Positions 17,130-26,005 of a DNA stretch of 64,000 nt are shown here, one piece after another (within the stretch, counting starts at the first letter, position 1; the number at the start of each line of letters is the position of its first letter). Origin of the DNA: Butyrivibrio hungatei NK4A153 (GTDB taxonomy: Bacteria > Bacillota > Clostridia > Lachnospirales > Lachnospiraceae); the NCBI RefSeq assembly GCF_000424465.1, contig NZ_AUJY01000008.1, positions 62,001-126,000 of the forward strand, given 5' to 3'. The notes under the pieces are model-generated. The model saw only the letters and a list, made by a program, of their open reading frames with translations, was not told where the DNA came from and ran no database searches. The position numbers and the translations under genes were made by a program.

Positions 17130-18734
17130 ATGACTACTGCAGATCAGACGCAAGAAATTCTTTATGTAATCACGAATCACAAATTTCCAAGCGAAAATTG
17201 CAAAGTATATGTGACTCTGCAGAGGAGAAGAATGACCGGTTTAATCAGGCTAATATTTTGAAATTGATCTATTGTCATCATGATATTACCGAACAGGATT
17301 TGCAATACGCACATGAATGCCTGGTTTCCTCACACAAGGCGCCCAAGTCTTGGTTTGGCCCGAAGAAGACTGTCTGCAAAAAATTACTGGGAGCTACATA
17401 TAATAACGAAAGAAAAAGAGCTTTTCAATGAGGCACAAAACTATGGGATTGGATTTATCGACGGGAAGTATCTTGTAGAATGGCAAGAGTGGAATCCTCC
17501 GGGTGATAAACCACATACATGGTTTAGAAGTATACCTTATGCCAATTATTATGATGCATTTACGACATTAAAACGCATAGCTGAATATGATGTGTCGTTT
17601 GAGTACAAAATAGTAAGGTTGGTAATAAAAATGTATTTTATGCACTATGATAGTGAAACGGTAAATAATAATATTATAAGAAACAGCGATGTTTACGTGG
17701 ATAACTCGGAAGGGGGATTAAATGGCCCATTTAAGTTATTACATGTAGAAACCAAACCTTTAGGATGTGAAAATCAGTATAGTCTGAAAATGTCAGGGGA
17801 TGGGAAACTTGCCTCTTGGTATAACCTTAAAGTAACAAACACAAGAGTAGAAGCATCGAAACGTTTTGCTTTTATTGGGGTATTGGCAAAGATTGTTTGG
17901 TGGATTGTTTTTATCTATACAACAATATGCGCTTATATGATTTCGGATCTATATGAGGCCTATCAGGTAGAGCCGGGAGATTATCAGATTTTAGCAGTTT
18001 TGTATGGAGCTCTTTTGATAGCTGCTTATATGTATGATGGCTGGAATAAATCTACCGAGAAGATACTTGAATTGTACATGAACAACTTTGCACTGGGCGA
18101 CGCGAATGTGGAATTAATGGATAAAAAGCTATCTGATATGTATCATGACACCATGAGTAAGGTGGCAAGAAATAGGGCGGAATACGGAGCGGAAGTTATT
18201 AGTGACGAGCTTAAAGCTGAATTAAGTATTGAAAGTAAAGTAAATGTAGAGATTTCTTTCCTTATTCCAAGAGAGAAGCGTTGTGACAGTTTTTTGGCAA
18301 AAAAGAATTTATCGGATCCTGTTGCGGGATTGAAAGAGGCTGTAAGCAGATGCTATTCATCGGATGATCCGGAGGAAGAATGGGAAGACGATCCACTTAT
18401 TCTATTGGATAAGATGGAAGAGATTTTTTTATTACCTCTTGGAAACGATGTTTGTGATGCATTAACAAGTATTCTTTCATATTCTGAAAATGATGACTTA
18501 GAGGACATCAGAAAAACGGCAAGTGAATATTATAATGCAGTAGAAGATGAGATTGGGCGACCATATGCTTTCTATAGAACTGCGCATCCTTTGACAGAAA
18601 AGCAAAAGAGAGCATTAGGGGCGGTTTGTCATATGGATAAAATTGATAAATTGTTTGTTGCTGAATATCAGGAATATCTTATGTATGTTCTTATCTATGA
18701 TAAACATGAACATTCGGCGTATTACGGTATCTGA
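17130..18734 (+). pseudogene. Frameshifted gene for a two-helix membrane protein
   Basis: The frame starting at ATG 17130 (GGAG seven bases upstream) reads MTTADQTQEILYVITNHK and leaves phase near 17210. A second frame then carries the coding pattern (DSAEEKNDRFNQANILKL...) to a stop at 17431. The third frame takes over near 17400 (ITKEKELFNEAQNYG) and runs to 18734. So two shifts separate three coding pieces. The long 3' piece has two membrane segments (about 17866-17945 and 17980-18045) followed by an acidic cytoplasmic region. No family recognised. Real decay or two assembly errors are both possible; the 3' part alone could still be translated. Confidence 0.55.
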
Positions 18735-18777
18735 AAATAATTACATTAAAAGATTTATTATTTTCTTATAAAAAATA

Positions 18778-18806
18778 TTGTGTTTTTATGGGAAATAAAA
18801 TATACT
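18778..18806 (+). promoter_or_regulatory. Promoter of the AbiF-associated RNA
   Basis: TTGTGT (18778-18783), 17-nt spacer, TATACT (18801-18806). Transcription would start near 18813, just before the hairpin RNA. Confidence 0.6.
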
Positions 18807-18812
18807 AGTAAC

Positions 18813-18862
18813 AACAGAACCCAACACGCCTCTCAACGATGCGGACCACGTTGGGTCTTTTA
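18813..18862 (+). ncRNA. Candidate AbiF-associated structured RNA
   Basis: ACCCAAC (18819-18825) pairs with GTTGGGT (18850-18856), enclosing CGC (18827-18829) with GCG (18841-18843) and an asymmetric internal loop (ACCAC). It is followed by TCTTTT. It has its own promoter and lies 18 nt before the Abi_2 gene. Upstream structured RNAs are a known partner of AbiF genes; the match to that motif is by layout and from memory. Confidence 0.6.
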
Positions 18863-18879
18863 ATTCTTAGGAGAAATTT

Positions 18880-19755
18880 ATGGGGGAATTGAAGCAACAT
18901 CAGCCGCCAATGACGATTGATGAACAAGTTGAGAACTTAAAAGTACTAGGACTCACAATAAAAGATGAAGAATATGCTAAAAAGATACTGAATGACATAT
19001 CTTATTTTAGACTGATCAAAGCCTATAGTTTAGGCTTTAAACCTAAAAACGGAAAGTATTCTTCCGGAGTAACATTTGAACAAATCGTAGAATTGTATTT
19101 ATTCAATGCCAATTTCAGGCAACTTACCTTTGCAGAAATAGAAAAGATTGAAGTTAATGTTAGATGTAGAATAGCAAATTATTTTGCGGAAACATATGGT
19201 GTTCTGGGGTATAAAGAGTCTTCAAATTTTATAAATAAGAAACGTCATGATGTTTTTTTGGAAGATATAAAGGAAGAAGTTGGAAGGAATTCAAAAGCTC
19301 CTTTTGTAAGAAACTTTGAGGAAAATTATGAAGGTGCCGAATTACCTATTTATGCTCTGGTAGAGGTGTTCAGTTTTGGAACTTTGTCAAAGTTCTATAA
19401 GAATATGAAAAATGCAGATAAGAAAGCTGTAGCTAAGAGCTTTGGGATTGGATACACATATTTGGAAAGTTGGTTAGAGAGCATTTCTTATGTCCGTAAT
19501 ATATGTGCACATTATGGACGACTGTACAATGCTAAATTATCAAAAACTCCAATTTTATATAAGGAATATTCACAAGCAGGTATAGGAAATAATAGAATGT
19601 TTGGTGTTCTTCTTTGTATGAAGCAGATTTTGAAAAATGATTCTCATTGGAATCTATATGTAAATGAAATTGCTGAATTGATAGATAAATATGAAAAAGT
19701 AGATGTGAAAACAATGGGATTTAATGATGACTGGAAAGAATTATTGGAGCTGTAA
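18880..19755 (+). CDS. Abi_2/AbiF family HEPN RNase-like protein
   Basis: A 291-residue soluble protein of the AbiD/AbiF (Abi_2) family, all-helical with a HEPN catalytic motif RNICAH (R206-x4-H211) inside SYVRNICAHYGRLYN. N-terminal family motifs are present: EQVENLKVLGL (15-25), LNDISYFRLIKAYS (37-50) and FAEIEKIEVNVRCRIANY (84-101). HEPN enzymes of this type cleave RNA and cause growth arrest during phage infection; the upstream small RNA is expected to restrain it. AGGAG precedes the ATG. It sits in an accessory zone beside a decayed gene, in line with horizontal gain. Confidence 0.9.
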   Translation: MGELKQHQPPMTIDEQVENLKVLGLTIKDEEYAKKILNDISYFRLIKAYSLGFKPKNGKYSSGVTFEQIVELYLFNANFRQLTFAEIEKIEVNVRCRIANYFAETYGVLGYKESSNFINKKRHDVFLEDIKEEVGRNSKAPFVRNFEENYEGAELPIYALVEVFSFGTLSKFYKNMKNADKKAVAKSFGIGYTYLESWLESISYVRNICAHYGRLYNAKLSKTPILYKEYSQAGIGNNRMFGVLLCMKQILKNDSHWNLYVNEIAELIDKYEKVDVKTMGFNDDWKELLEL

Positions 19756-19821
19756 AATGGGTAGTGTATTGAAGACGAATCGTATTTTTGTAAACACAGA
19801 CTTCAAAATAAAATTTTATGC

Positions 19822-19850
19822 TTGACAACTCATATATGTGAGAGTAGAAT
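19822..19850 (+). promoter_or_regulatory. Strong promoter with palindromic spacer
   Basis: Consensus TTGACA (19822-19827), 17-nt spacer, TAGAAT (19845-19850). The spacer contains CTCATATATGTGAG (CTCA...TGAG), a possible operator between the two boxes. It drives no ORF. Confidence 0.7.
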
Positions 19851-19856
19851 CATAAA

Positions 19857-19910
19857 ACATAAAGACAAGGGCGTCTTAGAGAATAACTCTAAGGCGCTTT
19901 TTCTGTTTTT
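19857..19910 (+). ncRNA. Candidate small RNA, about 50 nt
   Basis: Bounded by the strong promoter at 19822 and a terminator hairpin GCGTCTTAGAG (19871-19881) / CTCTAAGGCGC (19887-19897) with a T-rich tail. No start codon with a ribosome site lies inside. It may be an independent regulator or the remnant of a lost gene's transcription unit. Confidence 0.45.
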
Positions 19911-20098
19911 CGGGCTGTAACTGTGTGTTTATGCCCTGATGCAATCGGTATAATATTTCCGGAGTATTATAATCTCGGTTGTATACAAGTATTCGTGGAT
20001 TAAAGAATATTTGTGGAATCGTTGAAAAATCGAGGAATGAGGCGGTTTTTCACAGAAGCGATTTATAAATAAAAAATAATATCAATTCTGATGCAATG

Positions 20099-20150
20099 GG
20101 GCATCAACCTTCTACGGTATTAGTAGATGGCTGATGTCCTGTTGTTTTTT
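20099..20150 (+). terminator. Attenuator-like hairpin upstream of amtB
   Basis: CATCAACCTTCTAC pairs (11 of 14 positions) with GTAGATGGCTGATG, then a T run to 20150. An adjoining perfect inverted repeat, TTTTTGTTCAA (20146-20156) with TTGAACAAAAA (20171-20181), ends immediately before the amtB ribosome site. The rest of 19911-20098 shows nothing recognised. Confidence 0.5.
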
Positions 20151-20198
20151 GTTCAAAAACGAAATAGATATTGAACAAAAAGGGAGAGGAGAAATTGT

Positions 20199-21968
20199 AT
20201 GAGTGAAGAAATCTTAAGTGCAATAGACAGTAGTGTCTTCGGTGTCTGGTTCCTCATTGGAGCAGCATTAGTATTCTGGATGCAGGCCGGATTTGCAATG
20301 TGCGAGGCCGGTTTTACAAGAGCCAAGAATACCGGAAACATCATAATGAAGAACCTTATGGACTTTTGTATAGGAACCGTAGTTTTCATCTTAATCGGAT
20401 TTGGACTTTTTCTCGGTGAGGATATGGTCGGAATCATCGGAAAACCCGGATTTGACATTTTTACAAACTATGCAAACTTTGATTGGTCCAACTTTGTATT
20501 TAACCTTGTTTTCTGTGCTACTACAGCAACAATCGTTTCAGGATCGATGGCTGAGAGAACTAAGTTCTTATCATATTGTGTGTACTCGGCAGTCATTTCA
20601 GCAGTTATCTATCCTATTGAAGCACACTGGACATGGGGCGGCGGCTTCCTTTCGCAGATGGGCTTCCACGATTTCGCAGGTTCCAACTGCATTCACATGG
20701 TAGGTGGTATTTCAGCACTTATCGGTGCAGCAATCCTTGGACCCCGAATCGGTAAGTTTGAAAAAGACAAGAACGGAAAAGTTACAAAAGTAAATGCTTT
20801 CCCCGGTCACAACCTTGTAGCTGCATCACTTGGTGTATTCATCCTTTGGCTTGGATGGTACGGATTCAACGGAGCAGCTTGTACTTCAATCGATCAGCTC
20901 GGATCTGTATTTGTAACAACAACAATAGCACCTGCACTTGCAACAGTAACATGCATGATCTTTACATGGGTTAAATATGGTAAGCCTGATGTTTCAATGT
21001 GTCTCAACGCATCACTTGCAGGTCTTGTAGCTATCACAGCTCCTTGTGATGTAACAGATGCTTTTGGTTCGATCATCATCGGAATCGTTGCCGGACTTCT
21101 TGTTTGCTTCGGTGTTTGGTTCCTTGATTATAAGCTTCACGTAGACGATCCCGTCGGAGCAGTTGCAGTACATTGCTTAAACGGTATCTGGGGAACACTT
21201 GCTGTAGGTCTTTTTGCAACAAATACAGCACCCGGTTATTCAATCGCCGACTCAGCAGGAAATGAGCTTGTAGGTCTTTTCTACGGCGGCGGATTCAAGC
21301 TCCTTGGATTACAGTTCATCGGTATGATCTGCACAGCAGCTTGGACAGCAGTAACTATTACAATTACTTTCCTTGCTATTAAGAAGATTATGGGACTCAG
21401 AGTTACAGAGGAAGAAGAAATCCTCGGACTTGACTCCACAGAGCATGGACTTGCATCAGCATATTCAGGATTTGCCATCATGGATGTTTCAAACACCTTG
21501 AATATGTCAGTTAACGAAAATACAGACCTCGGAGTAAGTTCTTACGAAGAGGCTTCAGAAATACAGAAGAAAGCTTCGGTGCCTGTTGTTACAGCACCTG
21601 TACATACAGAATCAGGAATTCATAAAGTTGTTATTATCGCTAAGTTGTCCCGCTATGACAAACTGAGACGTGCGATGAACGAACTCGGCGTAACCGGGAT
21701 GACTGTTACTCAAGTCATGGGTTGCGGCATCCAGAAAGGCTCAGGCGATATGTATCGCGGAGTTGAGATGGACGCAACCCTCCTTCCTAAGATCAAGTTG
21801 GAAGTGGTTATCAGCAAGATTCCTGTTGAAGATGTAATTGAAGCTGCTAAAAAGACTCTTTATACCGGCCACATCGGAGATGGAAAGATCTTCGTTTACA
21901 GCCTTGAAAACGTCGTAAAGATTCGTACCGGCGAAGAAGGAGCAGCGGCGTTGGCTGACGTTGAGTAG
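20199..21968 (+). CDS. amtB: Ammonium transporter fused to a PII regulator
   Basis: A 589-residue fusion. Residues about 10-420 are an Amt/Mep/Rh channel with eleven membrane helices and the twin-histidine pore (DFAGSNCIHMVGG and VHCLNGIWG). After a linker (about 420-472), residues 473-589 are a full GlnB/PII domain (HKVVIIAKLSRYDKLRRAM ... GDGKIFVYSLENVVKIRTGE). In the T-loop the usual uridylylated tyrosine is Met (YRGVEMDATLLPK), so control by uridylylation is unlikely; ATP/ADP/2-oxoglutarate sensing by the tethered domain is expected. It heads the nitrogen cluster. GGGAGAGGAG precedes the ATG. Confidence 0.95.
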   Translation: MSEEILSAIDSSVFGVWFLIGAALVFWMQAGFAMCEAGFTRAKNTGNIIMKNLMDFCIGTVVFILIGFGLFLGEDMVGIIGKPGFDIFTNYANFDWSNFVFNLVFCATTATIVSGSMAERTKFLSYCVYSAVISAVIYPIEAHWTWGGGFLSQMGFHDFAGSNCIHMVGGISALIGAAILGPRIGKFEKDKNGKVTKVNAFPGHNLVAASLGVFILWLGWYGFNGAACTSIDQLGSVFVTTTIAPALATVTCMIFTWVKYGKPDVSMCLNASLAGLVAITAPCDVTDAFGSIIIGIVAGLLVCFGVWFLDYKLHVDDPVGAVAVHCLNGIWGTLAVGLFATNTAPGYSIADSAGNELVGLFYGGGFKLLGLQFIGMICTAAWTAVTITITFLAIKKIMGLRVTEEEEILGLDSTEHGLASAYSGFAIMDVSNTLNMSVNENTDLGVSSYEEASEIQKKASVPVVTAPVHTESGIHKVVIIAKLSRYDKLRRAMNELGVTGMTVTQVMGCGIQKGSGDMYRGVEMDATLLPKIKLEVVISKIPVEDVIEAAKKTLYTGHIGDGKIFVYSLENVVKIRTGEEGAAALADVE

Positions 21969-21975
21969 GCTGTGA

Positions 21976-22042
21976 GAACTTAGCGAGGTTTTACCGAGCT
22001 TAGTTCGAACGTCTTACGTCGAGCGAAGCGAGAGGTAAGTTC
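21976..22042 (+). repeat. Two tandem hairpins of the CGAGGT...CGAG family
   Basis: Hairpin A: GAACTTAGC (21976-21984) with GCTTAGTTC (21998-22006). Hairpin B: GAACGTCTTAC (22007-22017) with GTAAGTTC (22035-22042). Both carry CGAG in the loop. A second pair lies at 42819-42900 with different stem bases that still pair. Confidence 0.7.
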
Positions 22043-22079
22043 CTTATTTAAAGGTATAAAGGTAAATAAATTCATGCAA

Positions 22080-22235
22080 CAAAGGCGTTTGCGCAATAGC
22101 CATTAAGGCAATATATACAATAGTTTGCGATTTTGTGCCACTACGATGAGACTGACAGGCTCATCGTAGTGTTTGGCACAATCGGAGCAAAATATTGTAT
22201 ATATTGCCGCCCAGGCTATTACACAGACCGTTTGA
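22080..22235. repeat. 156-bp imperfect palindromic element
   Basis: The two arms mirror each other across a 9-nt centre (22151-22159). The inner arms ACTACGATGAG / CTCATCGTAGT are perfect. Further out GTGCC/GGCAC, GCAATATATACAAT/ATTGTATATATTGC, AATAGCC/GGCTATT and finally CAAAGGCGTTTG / ACCGTTTG still correspond. No ORF inside. A right-half copy lies at 3999-4083. MITE-like in shape. Confidence 0.7.
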
Positions 22236-22266
22236 ATAAATGAAACACCGGGAGGAAGGATAAAGT

Positions 22267-23850
22267 ATGTGCGCAATTCTTACATACGCTAGAGCAGATG
22301 CTGCTCAGGAATTTTTTGAAGAAATGTTATATAAGACTCATTCCAGAGGCCCCGACATGTCGAGAACTCTGAAAGTCAGCGAAGGATGGATGGGATTTAA
22401 CAGACTCTCCATCATGGGACTGAATGAAGCGGGGATGCAACCCTTTTCATTAAATGGAAACGCAGTTATATGTAACGGAGAGATATATGGATTTGAGCAT
22501 ATCAAAAAATATCTCATTTCCCTGGGCTACAGCTTTAAGAGCGAAAGTGATTGCGAGATACTGCTTCCTCTTTATGAGAGGCTCGGAACCAAAATGTTCG
22601 GACTTTTGGATGCCGAATTTGCATGTGTGATCTATGACGCGGCAAAGAGAAAGTTCATAGCCGCAAGAGATCCGATCGGTATCAGACCTCTTTATTACGG
22701 ATACGACGATGAAGGACACATCCTTTTTTCATCGGAACCAAAGAATATCATAGGTACATGTCGGAAAGTTATGCCTTTCCCGCCCGGACATTACTACGAG
22801 GACGGGGAATTTGTATGTTATAAGGATATGACTGACGTAAAAGAAATTTCGACAGACAGCCTTGAAGTCATAACAACAAAGATACACGACAAGCTCGTAA
22901 ACGGAATAGAAAAAAGACTCGACGCTGATGCGCCCGTAGGATTCCTTCTTTCCGGAGGGCTTGATTCATCACTTGTTTGCGGTGTTGCCGCAAGACTTTC
23001 GGACAAGCCGATTGAGACATTTGCGATTGGAATGGATATCGATGCAATCGACCTTAAATATGCAAGGGAAGTTGCGGAGTACATTCACAGCAATCACCAC
23101 GAAGTCATAATCACCAAAGATGATGTGATAGGCGCACTTGAGCCTGTTGTTGAGGCACTTGGAACTTTCGATATCACAACGATAAGAGCTTCCATAGGAA
23201 TGTATCTTTTGTGCAAATGGATACATGAAAACACCGATATCAAAGTAGTTCTTACAGGTGAAATCTCAGATGAGCTCTTTGGTTATAAATATACGGACTT
23301 TGCTCCGAGCGCCGAAGCCTTCCAGGAAGAGGCAAAAAAGAGAGTGAGAGAGCTTCACATGTACGATGTCCTCAGGGCAGACAGATGTATCAGCGTAAAC
23401 TCACTCGAAGCAAGAGTTCCTTTCGGAGATCTTGATTTTGCAAGTTATGTAATGAGCATAGATCCCGAAAAGAAGCTCAACACATACGGAATCGGAAAGT
23501 TCTTATTAAGAAAGGCTTTTGAAAAAGATGAAGTTATTCCAAGATCGATCCTTATGAGAGAAAAGGCAGCTTTCTCAGATGCCGTAGGACATTCGCTCAG
23601 GGACGACCTTATTGAATATGCTGAAGGGAAATACTCTTTTGCAGATCTTGAAACAATGAAAAAGAAGTACACTCATGCAACTCCATTTACAAGGGAGTCT
23701 CTCCTGTACAGAGAACTGTTTGAGAAGTACTATCCCGGTCAGTCAGATATGGTAGTAGATTTTTGGATGCCCAATAAGAGCTGGGAAGGATGCAATGTTG
23801 ACGATCCTTCCGCAAGAGTTCTTTCAAACTACGGAGCATCAGGAAAATAA
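22267..23850 (+). CDS. asnB: Asparagine synthase (glutamine-hydrolysing)
   Basis: A 527-residue two-domain enzyme making asparagine from aspartate, glutamine and ATP. Cys2 is the N-terminal glutaminase nucleophile (MCAILTYA), with RGPD (about residue 28) and NGEIY (about 74). The C-terminal synthetase domain has the PP-loop LLSGGLDSSLV (about 225) and LTGEISDELFGYKY. GGGAGGAAGG precedes the ATG. It is 24 nt before glnN, so asnB-glnN-gltB-gltD probably form one operon. Confidence 0.95.
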   Translation: MCAILTYARADAAQEFFEEMLYKTHSRGPDMSRTLKVSEGWMGFNRLSIMGLNEAGMQPFSLNGNAVICNGEIYGFEHIKKYLISLGYSFKSESDCEILLPLYERLGTKMFGLLDAEFACVIYDAAKRKFIAARDPIGIRPLYYGYDDEGHILFSSEPKNIIGTCRKVMPFPPGHYYEDGEFVCYKDMTDVKEISTDSLEVITTKIHDKLVNGIEKRLDADAPVGFLLSGGLDSSLVCGVAARLSDKPIETFAIGMDIDAIDLKYAREVAEYIHSNHHEVIITKDDVIGALEPVVEALGTFDITTIRASIGMYLLCKWIHENTDIKVVLTGEISDELFGYKYTDFAPSAEAFQEEAKKRVRELHMYDVLRADRCISVNSLEARVPFGDLDFASYVMSIDPEKKLNTYGIGKFLLRKAFEKDEVIPRSILMREKAAFSDAVGHSLRDDLIEYAEGKYSFADLETMKKKYTHATPFTRESLLYRELFEKYYPGQSDMVVDFWMPNKSWEGCNVDDPSARVLSNYGASGK

Positions 23851-23874
23851 ATATTAAAAACGGAGGAAATTAAA

Positions 23875-25983
23875 ATGATCGATGCAGAGAAATTAACAGA
23901 AGAATTTGGATGTCTTGTTTTTAATGACAAGGTTATGAAAGACAGGCTTCCTAAGGACATATACAAGGCAGTTCACAAGACAATTGAGAAAGGAACACAT
24001 CTTGAGCTTGATGTAGCAAATTGCGTTGCTGCAGTAATGAAAGAGTGGGCAGTAGAGAACGGTGCAACACACTTTACACACTGGTTCCAGCCTATGACAG
24101 GTCTTACAGCCGAGAAGCATGACAGCTTCATTTCACCTACAGAAGACGGCAAGGTTATCATGGAGTTCTCAGGAAAAGAGCTCGTAAAGGGTGAGCCTGA
24201 TGCTTCAAGTTTCCCTTCAGGAGGACTTCGTGCAACATTCGAAGCAAGAGGATATACAGCTTGGGATCCTTCATCACCGGCATTTATTAAAGACGGATCT
24301 CTTTACATTCCTACAGCATTCTGCTCATACGGCGGAGAAGCTCTTGATAAAAAGACACCTCTCTTAAGATCAATGGAGGCTCTTTCAAGAGAAGCTGTTA
24401 AGATGCTCAAGCTCCTTGGATATGAGGATGTTAACAGAGTAAGCACAACAATCGGTTCAGAGCAGGAATATTTCCTTATCGATAAAGAAGATTACAAACT
24501 CAGAAAAGACCTTCTTTTCACAGGTAGAACACTTCTTGGTGCGCCTGCAACAAAAGGTCAGGAGATGGAAGATCACTACTTCGGTGTAATTAAGCCTAAG
24601 GTTTCAGCATATATGCACGATCTTGACGAGGAACTCTGGAAACTCGGAATTCCCGCAAAAACAAAGCACAACGAGGTTGCTCCTTCACAGCACGAGCTTG
24701 CACCTGTATTTGAGACAGCAAACATCGCTGTAGATCACAACCAGCTCACAATGGAAGTTATGAAGAAAGTTGCTGACAAGCACAACTTCGCATGCCTCTT
24801 ACATGAGAAGCCATTCGAGGGAATCAACGGTTCAGGTAAGCACAACAACTGGTCTGTTTGCACAGATACGGGAATGAACCTCTTAGATCCCGGTAAGAAC
24901 CCCGGTGAGAACACTCCTTTCCTTGTATTCCTTATGGCAGTTATCGCAGCTGTTGATGAGTATGCACCACTTCTTAGACTTTCCGTTGCATCTGCAGGAA
25001 ACGATCACAGACTTGGCGGAAACGAGGCGCCTCCGGCAATCATTTCAATTTTCGTTGGTGACGAGCTTAGCGAAGTACTTAAGGGTGTTGAAGAAGGAAA
25101 CGCATACCACAGCAAGGGCAAAGTACAGATGGGTATGGGAGCAGAAGTTCTTCCTCACTTCACAAAGGACAACACAGACAGAAACAGAACATCACCTTTC
25201 GCATTTACAGGTAACAAGTTCGAGTTCCGTATGCCCGGTTCTGCAGTTTCTGTAGCAAACGCAAACATCGTTCTTAACACAGCTGTTGCAGAAGAAATCA
25301 CAAAGATCTATGCAAAGCTTGAAGGTGTTTCAAAGGAAGAGCTCAGCGATAAGTTAGCAGAAGTTCTTAAAGAGACACTTAAAGAGCACAAGAGAGTTCT
25401 CTTTAACGGAAACGGATATACAGACGAGTGGGTAGAAGAGGCTGCAAAGAGAGGACTTCCCAACCTTAAGTCACTTCCCGATGCACTTCCTTACTTCAAG
25501 GAAAAAGAGTCAGTTGACCTCTTCACAAAGCACGGCATCTTCACTAAGGAAGAGATTGATTCAAGATATGAGATTCTCCTTGAGAACTACTCAAAGTCAA
25601 TCCACATCGAGTCTTTGACATTGCAGGAAATGGCTAAGAAAGACCTCATGGAAGGACTTATCGCATATCAGAGCGATCTTCTTGAAGAGGCAGCAGGAAA
25701 GAAGAGCCTTCTTGGAGAAAAGAGTGCAACATTCGAGATAGAGACACTCAGAGCAATTGACGAAGCTCAGGGTAAGATGAGCGAAGCTCTTAAGAAACTT
25801 GCAGCTGATACAACAGTTGCTGAGGGTAAGACTGAAGTTCTCGAACAGGCTTCTTACTACCAGAAGACAATTCTTGCAGACATGGATGAAGTGAGAAAGT
25901 ATGCAGATGCTGCAGAAGCACTTGTTCCTGACAGCTATCTCGGATATCCGACATACGGACAGATGCTTTTCTCATTAAGATAA
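23875..25983 (+). CDS. glnN: Glutamine synthetase, type III
   Basis: A 702-residue GSIII (GlnN) enzyme forming glutamine from glutamate, ammonia and ATP. Its length and motifs differ from the 440-470 aa type I enzyme: [10 protein letters not shown] (about 200), [12 protein letters not shown] (about 265), [14 protein letters not shown] (about 315) and [14 protein letters not shown] (about 380). It sits between asnB and gltB with short gaps (24 and 22 nt) and a GGAGGAAA ribosome site. With gltBD it forms the GS-GOGAT ammonium assimilation pathway fed by the AmtB fusion upstream. Confidence 0.97.
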   Translation: MIDAEKLTEEFGCLVFNDKVMKDRLPKDIYKAVHKTIEKGTHLELDVANCVAAVMKEWAVENGATHFTHWFQPMTGLTAEKHDSFISPTEDGKVIMEFSGKELVKGEPDASSFPSGGLRATFEARGYTAWDPSSPAFIKDGSLYIPTAFCSYGGEALDKKTPLLRSMEALSREAVKMLKLLGYEDVNRVSTTIGSEQEYFLIDKEDYKLRKDLLFTGRTLLGAPATKGQEMEDHYFGVIKPKVSAYMHDLDEELWKLGIPAKTKHNEVAPSQHELAPVFETANIAVDHNQLTMEVMKKVADKHNFACLLHEKPFEGINGSGKHNNWSVCTDTGMNLLDPGKNPGENTPFLVFLMAVIAAVDEYAPLLRLSVASAGNDHRLGGNEAPPAIISIFVGDELSEVLKGVEEGNAYHSKGKVQMGMGAEVLPHFTKDNTDRNRTSPFAFTGNKFEFRMPGSAVSVANANIVLNTAVAEEITKIYAKLEGVSKEELSDKLAEVLKETLKEHKRVLFNGNGYTDEWVEEAAKRGLPNLKSLPDALPYFKEKESVDLFTKHGIFTKEEIDSRYEILLENYSKSIHIESLTLQEMAKKDLMEGLIAYQSDLLEEAAGKKSLLGEKSATFEIETLRAIDEAQGKMSEALKKLAADTTVAEGKTEVLEQASYYQKTILADMDEVRKYADAAEALVPDSYLGYPTYGQMLFSLR

Positions 25984-26005
25984 AAAGGAAAAAGGAAGGA
26001 TAAAA

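Noticed and set aside
19756-20198. Glutamine riboswitch (glnA/downstream-peptide type) before amtB
   Set aside because: The conserved core of those motifs is not visible; only generic hairpins are present.
24905-25255. 116-codon ORF inside glnN
   Set aside because: Alternative frame of the highly conserved GSIII gene.
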